Assembly: GCA_002368715.1 (NCBI GenBank)
Contig: DFEO01000031.1
Coordinates: 1-25,977 of the forward strand
DNA from: Ruminococcus sp. UBA3800
GTDB taxonomy: Bacteria > Bacillota > Clostridia > Oscillospirales > Ruminococcaceae
Length of the DNA: 25,977 nt
Direction: 5' to 3'
Positions 17,142 through 23,895 of the stretch are shown one piece after another. The notes under the pieces are model-generated. The model searched no databases. It had not been told where the DNA came from and saw nothing but the letters and a program-made list of their open reading frames with translations. Position 1 is the first letter of the stretch. Each line of letters opens with the position of its first letter. A program made the translations under genes and the position numbers.

Positions 17142-17549
17142 ATGGAGTTTAAAAAGGGAACAGGCTGGAAGGCCTGCTATGACGAGAAAAGACACCTGTA
17201 TACTGCCGAGAAAGGCGGCGGTATGGCATATGACCTTTACGAGATAACGCAGCAGATCTATGAAAAGCTCGGCAAAGAAGGGATGAGCGACCGTGACAAC
17301 GAAAGACTCATCAGCACGGGCAGACATCTCTTTTCAAAGGTAAATGACCGCTGCGGCCCTCCCTATTCGATAATGTTCGACAAGGATTATGAAAGCCTTG
17401 CCCCGTGGGCAAGTGCTGTGTCGGTCGGAAAGGTGTGGTCTGACGAGCTGACGGATGCGGCGGTGGAGCTGTTTGAAAGCGAAGCCGACAACCGTGAGCA
17501 GAGAACAAAGGCGAGAGCCGAAAGAATGAAAAAAACGGAGGAAGAATAA
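17142..17549 (+). CDS. Unrecognised 135-residue protein between hypD and hypE
   Basis: I do not recognise a family. It is a soluble protein of 135 residues with no signal peptide or membrane segment. The N-terminal part is compact and aromatic (KGTGWKACYDEKRHLYTAEK, Gly-Gly-Gly), and the middle contains VNDRCGPPYSIMFD. The C-terminal 30 residues are highly charged Glu/Arg/Lys and probably helical. Only two cysteines are visible (Cys12 and one in DRCGPP), too few for a cluster site on its own. It is 12 bases after hypD, and its TAA shares one base with the hypE ATG, so it is a real, coupled operon member. Its location suggests a role in the same maturation step, by inference only. Confidence 0.8.
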   Translation: MEFKKGTGWKACYDEKRHLYTAEKGGGMAYDLYEITQQIYEKLGKEGMSDRDNERLISTGRHLFSKVNDRCGPPYSIMFDKDYESLAPWASAVSVGKVWSDELTDAAVELFESEADNREQRTKARAERMKKTEEE

Positions 17550-18556
17550 TGAATAACGAAACAGTCACCCTTGCGCACGGAGCAGGCGGAAAACAAACGA
17601 GCGAGCTTATCGAAAAGGTGTTCAAGGCACATTTTTCAAATCCCGAGTTCACAGCAGACGATGCGGCTGTTCTGCCTAAGATAGACGGCAGGCTCGCATT
17701 TACAACAGACGGCTTTATCGTTTCCCCCTGGGAATTCAACGGAGGCAACATAGGCAAGCTCTCTATCTGCGGAACAGTGAACGACCTTTCCTGTATGGGC
17801 GCAAAGCCACTTTATATGACCTGCGGGTTTGTCATAGAGGAGGGCTTTAAGCTGGACGACCTTGAAAAGATAGCGGCAGCAATGGAGAAGACCGCCAAAG
17901 AGGTGGGCGTGAAAATAGTTGCGGGCGACACCAAGGTCGCAGGAAAGGGTCAGTGCGACGGTGTTTTCATAACCACCACCGGAGTGGGCGTTATCCGTGA
18001 CGGTGCTTCCACCTCGGGCAGCAACGCAAGACCCGGCGATGCGGTCATCGTGAGCGGCGATGTGGGAAGGCACGGCTGCACAGTATTGCTGGCAAGAGAT
18101 GATTACGGCATAGATGCCGACGTCAGCAGCGACTGCGCACCGCTGTGGTCCACGGTCGAGTCGATGCTTGACGTTACCGACGATATCCACGTTATCCGTG
18201 ACGCAACGAGAGGCGGTGTGGGAACTGTCCTTTATGAGATCGCAGCACAGAGCGATGTGGGCATAGCTCTTGATCAGAGCGCTATACCTGTTGACAGCGC
18301 TGTGAAGGGCGTTTGCGGAATGCTCGGACTGGAGCCTTTGTATCTTGCCTGTGAGGGAAGGCTCGTTATCTTTGCGCCTGCCGACAAGGCAGATGCCATA
18401 GTTGCAAAGCTCAGAGAGGGCAGGTATTCTCAGAATGCAGCTGTTATCGGTCATGTTACCGAGGACAACAAGGGGCTTGTCGTTCTGAAAACGCAGATCG
18501 GCACACAGACGATACTCCCTCAGCCAAAGGGCGAGCTGCTCCCCAGGATCTGCTGA
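17549..18556 (+). CDS. hypE: Hydrogenase maturation protein HypE
   Basis: HypE is a PurM/SelD-like ATPase that dehydrates its own C-terminal thiocarboxamide to thiocyanate and delivers cyanide to the HypC-HypD complex. It has 335 residues, the usual length. The N-terminal AHGAGGKQT, then DDAAVL, FTTDGF, GNIGKLSICGTVNDLSCMG, VAGDTKV and ATRGGVGT, are typical of the family. The protein ends in PRIC, leaving the catalytic cysteine as the last residue, so the gene is functional by this test. GGAGGA precedes the start. It is the last gene of the operon; no clear T-tailed terminator follows. Confidence 0.97.
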   Translation: MNNETVTLAHGAGGKQTSELIEKVFKAHFSNPEFTADDAAVLPKIDGRLAFTTDGFIVSPWEFNGGNIGKLSICGTVNDLSCMGAKPLYMTCGFVIEEGFKLDDLEKIAAAMEKTAKEVGVKIVAGDTKVAGKGQCDGVFITTTGVGVIRDGASTSGSNARPGDAVIVSGDVGRHGCTVLLARDDYGIDADVSSDCAPLWSTVESMLDVTDDIHVIRDATRGGVGTVLYEIAAQSDVGIALDQSAIPVDSAVKGVCGMLGLEPLYLACEGRLVIFAPADKADAIVAKLREGRYSQNAAVIGHVTEDNKGLVVLKTQIGTQTILPQPKGELLPRIC

Positions 18557-18603
18557 GAAAGCAGGGTTTGTTAAAATTTTATACTCAATATGTGAAATCC
18601 CTG

Positions 18604-18632
18604 TTGACAACAAGCTGTGCTTGTGGTATAAT
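18604..18632 (+). promoter_or_regulatory. Consensus sigma-A promoter for the membrane-protein gene
   Basis: TTGACA (18604-18609), 17 bases, TATAAT (18627-18632), with an extended -10 TG (18624-18625... TGG before TATAAT). Both hexamers are perfect consensus. It lies about 45 bases upstream of the gene at 18677 and separates it from the hyp genes. Confidence 0.8.
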
Positions 18633-18676
18633 TACCTTAGTGTCTTATATCTTTTTTTCAGATAGGGGTAATATAA

Positions 18677-19384
18677 ATGGCTGATCCTAAGGAAATGGAG
18701 AAAATAGATCAGGCTGCGGAATATTTCAGAAGATATTTTGAAATGGAGAACGCAGTGGTCATAAATGATGAGAATAAAGAATATCTCAAGACATATATCC
18801 ATGACGAACAATATGTTGTCAAGAACTTCAGGAAGAAAGATCAGACCCAGAGGGGCGCTATACTTACGGCTGTTATCGCTGTTATAATGCTGCTGCTGAT
18901 GGGTGTGGCTACCAACTGGCTCATTGGCGGAGCTCTGGCGATTGGCACTATCGTTGTGGGTGTTATCGTGGTGCTAAGGCTCAATAAGTACAGGCTCGAT
19001 CTTGCGAAAAAGGAACAGCTTGAGGTAAACGAGGGCATCAAAGAGCAGATAGAGCTTCTGGAGGACAGAAAAAAACAGCTCGAGCGACAGAGAGATGATT
19101 ATTATAATGCTCTTGGCAAGCGTGTTGACTGTGTGCCTCTGGATTATATGAAGAATGTGGGTCAGATCAGGAAGATAATGGAGGACGGCGAGGCCGACAC
19201 CTGTGAAGAGGCGGTCGCAGTTTTTGAGCAGTCTATGCTGATGCAGCAGATGACTGATATAATGAAGGCGAGCGAGAAAAAGGAAGAGCCTCAGCAGAGC
19301 GATCTTGAGCGATTTGGTGATCCGCTCAAGCTTATCAAGGAGAACAAGAGAAGAAAGAGAAAAGAAAAAAAGCTTAAAAAATAA
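18677..19384 (+). CDS. Membrane protein with two helices and a coiled coil, function unknown
   Basis: A 235-residue protein I cannot assign to a family. The N-terminal 58 residues are soluble and acidic. Two transmembrane helices follow (about 61-78, ILTAVIAVIMLLLMGVA, and 81-101, WLIGGALAIGTIVVGVIVV) joined by a very short turn, so both ends face the cytoplasm. After that comes a Lys/Glu/Gln-rich coiled coil (about 110-145) and a basic C-terminal tail ending in repeated Lys/Arg. The ATG follows AGGGG and a perfect consensus promoter, which suggests steady expression. It is a single gene closed by its own terminator. A membrane-anchored scaffold is possible; there is no direct evidence for a role. 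Confidence 0.8.
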   Translation: MADPKEMEKIDQAAEYFRRYFEMENAVVINDENKEYLKTYIHDEQYVVKNFRKKDQTQRGAILTAVIAVIMLLLMGVATNWLIGGALAIGTIVVGVIVVLRLNKYRLDLAKKEQLEVNEGIKEQIELLEDRKKQLERQRDDYYNALGKRVDCVPLDYMKNVGQIRKIMEDGEADTCEEAVAVFEQSMLMQQMTDIMKASEKKEEPQQSDLERFGDPLKLIKENKRRKRKEKKLKK

Positions 19385-19394
19385 GTGTTTTGTA

Positions 19395-19428
19395 AACAGC
19401 ATCCTTAATAAAGGGTGCTGTTTTTTTA
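19395..19428 (+). terminator. Intrinsic terminator after the membrane-protein gene
   Basis: A 9-bp stem (ACAGCATCC with GGGTGCTGT, one G-U) has an 8-base loop and a T7 tail. It lies 10 bases after the stop codon. Confidence 0.9.
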
Positions 19429-19440
19429 TGCCCGACGCTT

Positions 19441-19480
19441 TGCGACAGCTTTTGTGACGGCGGTGTGCTATCCTTATAAC
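19441..19480 (+). promoter_or_regulatory. Probable spoIIGA promoter with Spo0A-box-like site
   Basis: TTGTGA (19452-19457), 17 bases, TATAAC (19475-19480), about 26 bases before the spoIIGA start. Just upstream, TGCGACA (19441-19447) reads TGTCGCA on the other strand, one mismatch from the Spo0A core TGTCGAA. In Bacillus subtilis the spoIIG promoter is activated by Spo0A, so this fits. The match is short and could be chance. Confidence 0.4.
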
Positions 19481-19506
19481 AGCATCAGGAGAGCAGGTGA
19501 TAGAGG

Positions 19507-20331
19507 ATGACGGTTTATCTGGATGTTTTGCTGATAACAAATGCGGTGGTGTGTCTTGTGCTGGTCGAGGCTGCGGCCACCGTGACACACAGGGTCTTAA
19601 AGCCGTGGAGAAGCTTTTGCGCTGCTGCTGTGGGGGCTCTCAGCTCACTGCTTATCGCTGCAGACAGCGAGAACCGTTTTTGTGCGGCGGCTGTTATCAT
19701 CCTCAAGCTTGCAGCGATAGTGCTGACTGTGGTGATAGCTTTTGGCTTTGGCAGCAGGCTTTGGCGAAATGTCTTTGTATATATGACAGCAAAGCTCGTG
19801 TTCACAGGTGTATGCTTTTTGCTGTGGCAGCTAACAGGCTCCAGAGTCATCATCGTGCAGAGCTTTACGGTGTATTTCAATATACCTGTGATGTGGCTCA
19901 TTCTGGCGGCAGGCGGTGTTTATGTGCTGCTGGAGGCTGCCGAACGCATAAAAGCGCTGCACACCAGGTGGGAGGGCTATCGGGTGATATATCAGAGAGG
20001 GACGCTCGTCGTGTCTATGCCTGCGGTATGCGACAGCGGAAACAAGCTTTGTGACAGCTTTACGGGGCAGCCTGTGGTGGTGCTTTGCTCGGACAAGCTT
20101 TATCACCGCTTCGGGCTGGACAGCCCCGATCCCGAAAGGCTGATAGGCTTTCACCTGACACCCTATAACAGCGTGGGCAGACAGGGGCTTATACATATAA
20201 CCACTGCCGGCAGCATAAGGCTGATAGAGCCCTGCGGCAAAGAGAGAGAGCTCAGGTGCTGTGTGGGAATAACAAGGTCAGAGGGCAGGTGCCAGAGGGC
20301 GCTGTTCTCGCCGGAGCTTTTAGGAGGATGA
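19507..20331 (+). CDS. spoIIGA: Sporulation sigma-E processing peptidase SpoIIGA
   Basis: A membrane aspartic protease that cleaves the pro-sequence of sigma-E in the mother cell after asymmetric division. It has 274 residues. The N-terminal half (about 1-150) is five hydrophobic helices, beginning MTVYLDVLLITNAVV. The C-terminal half is the cytosolic protease domain with the active-site motif CDSGN (Asp176), followed by GQPVVVL, as in Bacillus SpoIIGA (Asp183). Sequence conservation outside this motif is low, typical for the family. The stop codon lies inside the Shine-Dalgarno region of sigE, one base before its ATG, the usual spoIIG arrangement and the best support for the call. Confidence 0.93.
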   Translation: MTVYLDVLLITNAVVCLVLVEAAATVTHRVLKPWRSFCAAAVGALSSLLIAADSENRFCAAAVIILKLAAIVLTVVIAFGFGSRLWRNVFVYMTAKLVFTGVCFLLWQLTGSRVIIVQSFTVYFNIPVMWLILAAGGVYVLLEAAERIKALHTRWEGYRVIYQRGTLVVSMPAVCDSGNKLCDSFTGQPVVVLCSDKLYHRFGLDSPDPERLIGFHLTPYNSVGRQGLIHITTAGSIRLIEPCGKERELRCCVGITRSEGRCQRALFSPELLGG

Positions 20332-20332
20332 A

Positions 20333-21049
20333 ATGAAAAAGATCATCTATGTAAAGGATATCGTGAGCCGCTTTATAGCTATGCTTCTGGGCAGGGGCGC
20401 AGAGGAGATAGACTATATAAACGGCTCGGACACTCTTCCGCCGCCGCTGACGGCAGAGGAGGAACAAAAGGCGTTTGCGCTTATGCAGACAGATGAAAAG
20501 AAAGCAAGGGAGCTGCTTATCGTCCACAATCTGCGGCTGGTGGTCTATATCTCGAAAAAGTTCGAGCAGACCGGGATCGGAATGGAGGACCTTGTGTCCA
20601 TAGGTTCGATCGGGCTTATCAAAGCGGTTCGGACCTTTTGTCCCACAAAGAACATCAAGCTTGCGACCTATGCGTCACGCTGCATAGAAAACGAGATACT
20701 GATGTATCTGCGAAAGACCTCGCAGCAGAAGAACGAGATATCCATAGACGAGCCGCTCAACGTTGACCGTGACGGCAACGAGCTGCTGCTTTCGGACATT
20801 CTCGGGACAGATGAGGATACGGTGAACAGAGGGATAGAGAAGGAGGTAGAGCGTGAGCTTTTGTTAAGGGAGGTCAGCAGGCTCGGTGACAGGGAGAGGG
20901 TGATAATGGAGAAGCGGTTCGGGCTTGGCGGAAAGAAGGAAATGACTCAGAAGCAGGTAGCGGACGAGATAGGCATATCGCAGTCCTACATATCACGCCT
21001 TGAAAAGCGCATCATAAGCGGTATCCGTGAGAACCTGGAAAGGATATAA
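20333..21049 (+). CDS. sigE: RNA polymerase sporulation sigma factor SigE (pro-form)
   Basis: Sigma-E, the first mother-cell-specific sigma factor of sporulation. It has 238 residues. The first 27-30 residues form an amphipathic pro-sequence ending EEIDYINGSDTLPPPL, which lines up residue for residue with the Bacillus pro-sigma-E cleavage region. Region 2 is very conserved (NLRLVVYISKKFEQTGIGMEDLVSIG, KLATYASRCIENEILMYLR). The linker has DEPLNVDRDGNELLLSDILGTD. Region 4 ends with the helix-turn-helix ISQSYISRLEKRI. AGGAGG lies 5 bases upstream. sigG, which commonly follows sigE in clostridia and bacilli, is absent here. Confidence 0.97.
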   Translation: MKKIIYVKDIVSRFIAMLLGRGAEEIDYINGSDTLPPPLTAEEEQKAFALMQTDEKKARELLIVHNLRLVVYISKKFEQTGIGMEDLVSIGSIGLIKAVRTFCPTKNIKLATYASRCIENEILMYLRKTSQQKNEISIDEPLNVDRDGNELLLSDILGTDEDTVNRGIEKEVERELLLREVSRLGDRERVIMEKRFGLGGKKEMTQKQVADEIGISQSYISRLEKRIISGIRENLERI

Positions 21050-21120
21050 AAAGCATATGCGTATCTGTGACGTACCCTTGTCTTAGCGGTCCGGTGCCGG
21101 CGATATCCATTCATTGACAG

Positions 21121-21153
21121 ACAAAAAATCCCCCCTGCCTTAGCAGGGGGGAT
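21121..21153 (-). terminator. Intrinsic terminator of the tatD-GT2-sseB unit
   Basis: An 11-bp stem (ATCCCCCCTGC with its complement) has a 4-base loop. On the minus strand it is followed by a T6 run (complement of 21123-21128). It lies 43 bases beyond the SseB-like stop and may also act on sigE transcripts from the other side, though the plus-strand tail is weaker. Confidence 0.88.
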
Positions 21154-21195
21154 ACCTGTTTTTACAGATCCTTTGTTATTAAAACAAATGCCGGC

Positions 21196-21759
21196 TTATT
21201 CCTCAGCAGGGCTTTCGTTGGTGGAAACGGTGATGCCGCTTCCGCTTTCTGCGTTCTCGCCTTTTTCAGCAGCTTCCTTGGCAGCTCTTGCCTTGATAAG
21301 CGTCTGCTTGATAGATGCAAGCATCTCCTTGGTAAAGGGGAGATTCTGGTTGAACGGATTGATAACAAAGCCCTTGACATTCGGCGTTGTTTCTGCCAGC
21401 GATGCGATATCACCGAACTTCATTGCGAATGACTGGAACTTCTGGTCATGCTTGAGCTTCTTCAGCTCCTCGGCAGAGGTGAACACAGGGAAGAAGTTTC
21501 CGTTGGTCTTGGTGTTGTTTATAAGAATGAACTTTGCCTTGCTCTTGTTCTGGAAATCCACCTTGTTGTTTTCATCTGCAACAAGCTCCGTAGACTGTTC
21601 TACAACAGCAGGCACAAGGAACGTACACCTGAGAGCCGCATTGATGACTTTGTTCTGGGTCTCGGGTTTAAAGTCCTTCCTCATCTCGGCGATAGCTTCG
21701 ACGAGCCTTGGGTTATTGTCGAAATTGGGTTTTTCCTTATTTGCTCTGAGTTCGGGCAT
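21196..21759 (-). CDS. SseB-like protein
   Basis: A 187-residue soluble protein. The central part resembles the SseB N-terminal domain: an alpha-beta segment CTFLVPAVVE, a strand AKFILINNTKTNGNFFPVFT, followed by SAEELKKL and FGDIASLAE, then VKGFVINPFNQNLPFTKEML. The SseB fold is widespread in Gram-positive bacteria, but its role there is not established; in Salmonella the name refers to a secreted protein that is not a useful guide here. The C-terminal 25 residues are low-complexity Ala/Glu/Ser. AGGAG precedes the ATG at 21759, and only 5 bases separate it from the glycosyltransferase stop, so it is co-transcribed with that gene. Confidence 0.8.
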   Translation of the reverse strand: MPELRANKEKPNFDNNPRLVEAIAEMRKDFKPETQNKVINAALRCTFLVPAVVEQSTELVADENNKVDFQNKSKAKFILINNTKTNGNFFPVFTSAEELKKLKHDQKFQSFAMKFGDIASLAETTPNVKGFVINPFNQNLPFTKEMLASIKQTLIKARAAKEAAEKGENAESGSGITVSTNESPAEE

Positions 21760-21764
21760 ATTGA

Positions 21765-22724
21765 TTACTCCTTTTCATTTTCTTCAAGATCAATGTCGAT
21801 TATATATTTTGGGCGAGCTTTGGTCTCAAGATAGATCTTGCCAATATATTCGCCAATAATACCGATAGCTAAAAGCTGAAGTCCGCCGATAGCCCACACC
21901 GAGGTTATCGTTGAAGCCCAGCCCCTGACTGTGTTGCCCACAGCCCAGGTTATCAGGAAGTAGATAAGCATTACCAGGGACACAAAGAACACTACGAAGC
22001 CCAGCGCTGTGATAAACCTTATCGGCTTTACCGAAAGCGAGGTTATGCCCTCGACTGCGAACGAGATCATCTTCTTCAGAGGATATTTCGACTCGCCTGC
22101 CACTCTTTCGTTTCTCACATAGGTCACGGTGTCGCTCTTGAAGCCCACCATAGGCACAAGGCCTCTCAGAAACAGGTTTACCTCCCTGAACTGTGCCAGT
22201 GCCTCCACCGCACGCCTGCTCATCAACCTGTAATCTGCGTGGTTATAGGTTATCTCCACGCCCATTTTTTCAAGTATCTTATAATACAGCTGTGCTGTGT
22301 TTCGCTTGAAAGCGGTGTCCTTCTCTCTTGAGGAGCGCACACCGTAAACTATCTCACAGCCCTCAGCTCTCTTGTCAAGAAAGCCGTCGATAGCGTCGAT
22401 GTCGTCCTGAAGGTCTGCATCCATCGAAACTATGATATCCGCCCTGTCCTTTGCTGTCATCAGCCCTGCAAGCAGAGCGTTCTGATGTCCTTTGTTGCGT
22501 GAGAGCGAAATGCCTGTGAAGAATGAACTCAGCTCATTGAGCTTTGTTATGACCTCCCAGGTCTTGTCCTTTGAACCGTCATTTACGAACATCACCTTGC
22601 TTTTGGGAGATATCCTGCCGCCCTCGATAAGGTCGGAAAGCTTTTTCATCAAAGCCTTTGCCGTTATCGGCAGCATCTCCTCCTCGTTATAGCATGGTAC
22701 AACGATATACATTATTTCTGCCAT
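21765..22724 (-). CDS. GT2 polyprenyl-phosphate glycosyltransferase with C-terminal membrane helices
   Basis: A family 2 glycosyltransferase of 319 residues, of the GtrB / dolichol-phosphate-mannose-synthase type. It would transfer a sugar from a nucleotide donor to undecaprenyl phosphate at the inner face of the membrane. The N-terminal GT-A domain has YIVVPCYNEEE, VMFVNDGSKDKT, LSRNKGHQNALLAG and the metal-binding MDADLQDD. The C-terminal part has two long transmembrane helices (FITALGFVVFFVSLVMLIYF and the ITSVWAIGGLQLLAIGIIGEY segment), as in GtrB. The start at 22724 gives a proper N-terminus; a longer frame to 22775 would overlap tatD. The donor sugar cannot be told from sequence. No flippase (GtrA-like) gene is adjacent. 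Confidence 0.93.
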   Translation of the reverse strand: MAEIMYIVVPCYNEEEMLPITAKALMKKLSDLIEGGRISPKSKVMFVNDGSKDKTWEVITKLNELSSFFTGISLSRNKGHQNALLAGLMTAKDRADIIVSMDADLQDDIDAIDGFLDKRAEGCEIVYGVRSSREKDTAFKRNTAQLYYKILEKMGVEITYNHADYRLMSRRAVEALAQFREVNLFLRGLVPMVGFKSDTVTYVRNERVAGESKYPLKKMISFAVEGITSLSVKPIRFITALGFVVFFVSLVMLIYFLITWAVGNTVRGWASTITSVWAIGGLQLLAIGIIGEYIGKIYLETKARPKYIIDIDLEENEKE

Positions 22725-22746
22725 TTTGTCTGTTTCTTCCCTTTCA

Positions 22747-23532
22747 TTATTTGATCCCGAAAAGCCTGCACGCATTTTCGTTTGTAATATCTATCATTCT
22801 CTGGGGGTCTTTCCCCTTTATCTCTCCTGCCACCTTGGCAACTTCCTCTATCATATAGCTCTCGCACCTTTTCCCACGGTAGGGCGGCGGCGCCATATAG
22901 GGGCAGTCGGTCTCGAACAGTATCCTGTCATCCGGCACAGCAGCGACAACGGCTCTGCCTTTTTTATTGTTTTTAAATGCGAGCGACCCTGTGAACCCAA
23001 GATACATCCCCAGTCCGACCACTTCAAGAGCCGTTTCGGCCGACCCTGAGAAGCAGTGCATAACACCACGGGGCTGATATCTTTTAAGTATCTCCATACA
23101 GTCCTGAGTGGCATCACGGCAGTGGACTATCACCGGCAGGCTCATTCTCACAGCAAACCTTACCTGCTCTTCAAACAGTCTTATCTGTCTGTTCTTGTTA
23201 TAGCCCTCATAGTGATAATCGAGCCCTATCTCGCCGACGGCCACCAGCCTTCCGGTGACGCAGGCTTTTTTATAAAGCTCCTCCAGCTGTTGCTCCCAGT
23301 TCTCGGGAACGCTTTGCTCCACCTCGGGATGAAAGCCTATCGAGGTATAGAAGTTCGGATATTTCTTTGCGACCTCTATCCCGAATTCCGAGCTTTTAAC
23401 ATCTGTTGCCGCATGGACAAGCTTATCCACAGGCGAGCCCGGGTCTGTGAGCATCCTGTCTATCAGCAGGAACCTGTCCTCATCGAAAGCGCTGTCATCA
23501 TAGTGGCAGTGCGAATCAAATATATTTTTTAT
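22747..23532 (-). CDS. tatD: TatD-family metal-dependent hydrolase, apparent ATA start
   Basis: A TatD-type TIM-barrel metallohydrolase (DNase/deoxyribonuclease family), about 261 residues with the start proposed here. Seen are GEIGLDYHY, PVIVHCRDA, MHCFSGS, GFTGSLAFKN and ETDCPYMAPPPYRGKRCE, all TatD motifs. The first in-frame ATG (23454) would remove the N-terminal DSHCHYDD segment with the metal-binding His-x-His. That segment is encoded in the same open frame upstream (23517-23500 region). Between the in-frame stop and the motif no ATG, GTG or TTG occurs. The codon at the expected place, 9 bases after GGAAAGGG, is ATA (23532-23530). A rare ATA start or a base error changing ATG is likely. 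It is the first gene of a unit with the GT2 and SseB-like genes. Confidence 0.9.
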   Translation of the reverse strand: MKNIFDSHCHYDDSAFDEDRFLLIDRMLTDPGSPVDKLVHAATDVKSSEFGIEVAKKYPNFYTSIGFHPEVEQSVPENWEQQLEELYKKACVTGRLVAVGEIGLDYHYEGYNKNRQIRLFEEQVRFAVRMSLPVIVHCRDATQDCMEILKRYQPRGVMHCFSGSAETALEVVGLGMYLGFTGSLAFKNNKKGRAVVAAVPDDRILFETDCPYMAPPPYRGKRCESYMIEEVAKVAGEIKGKDPQRMIDITNENACRLFGIK

Positions 23533-23571
23533 TTCAGGACACCCTTTCCGTCACAAAATACCACAAAAACT

Positions 23572-23600
23572 ATTATAACACATTTTTTCCAAATTGTAAA
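23572..23600 (-). promoter_or_regulatory. Sigma-A-type promoter for tatD
   Basis: Minus strand: TTTACA (23600-23595), 17 bases, TATAAT (23577-23572). It is about 40 bases ahead of the proposed tatD ATA start, which supports translation beginning near 23532 rather than at 23454. Confidence 0.75.
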
Positions 23601-23606
23601 GACCCT

Positions 23607-23720
23607 TGGCAGGCGCACGCACCTGAATCCAATCCCCCAACCCCGACCGGTTGAGTTCTGGCTGCTGAGGCGCCGCCCGGGTCGGCGCTGGACCCGCCCT
23701 GGACACCCTGGCGGATCATT
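23607..23720 (+). repeat. GC-rich non-coding insert with hairpin (possible element remnant)
   Basis: A stretch visibly richer in G and C than its surroundings, with A/T-rich promoter DNA immediately on one side. It contains a hairpin (GCGCCG 23670-23675 with CGGCGC 23683-23688). No open frame of interest crosses it. It lies in the 363-base gene-free gap between tatD and cls and looks like foreign or dispersed repeat DNA. Copy number cannot be judged from one window. Confidence 0.4.
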
Positions 23721-23796
23721 TCAGCTTTGTTGCGTAACGGACAAATCAGCTATCTTTCAAGGTTCACGCAGTGAGCAATTGAAAAGCCTGAACGAA

Positions 23797-23873
23797 GCTA
23801 ACCCCCTCCCCTCCGGGGAGGGCGGCGGCTATCTACTAGTTCGCACTCCCCCGGGCGGGGTGGGGGCATTAGC
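23797..23873 (+). repeat. REP/MITE-like inverted-repeat element, 77 bases
   Basis: The ends are imperfect inverted repeats (GCTAACCCCC at 23797-23806 and GGGGGCATTAGC at 23862-23873). Inside are an 8-bp hairpin (CCCTCCCC with GGGGAGGG, 23804-23822) and a second CCCC/GGGG hairpin near 23848-23860. The arrangement is that of a small mobile or REP-type intergenic element between tatD and cls. A further hairpin, GTGCGG/CCGCAC at 23875-23892, follows near the cls stop but lacks a T tail. Confidence 0.45.
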
Positions 23874-23895
23874 CGTGCGGCGAGCACCGCACCTG

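Noticed and set aside
13544..18556. Complete [NiFe]-hydrogenase locus
   Set aside because: Only maturation genes for the Fe(CN)2CO unit are present; no large or small subunit, hypA, hypB or maturation protease lies in the window.
23875..23892. GTGCGG/CCGCAC hairpin as cls terminator
   Set aside because: Only a 6-bp stem with no T run on the minus strand.
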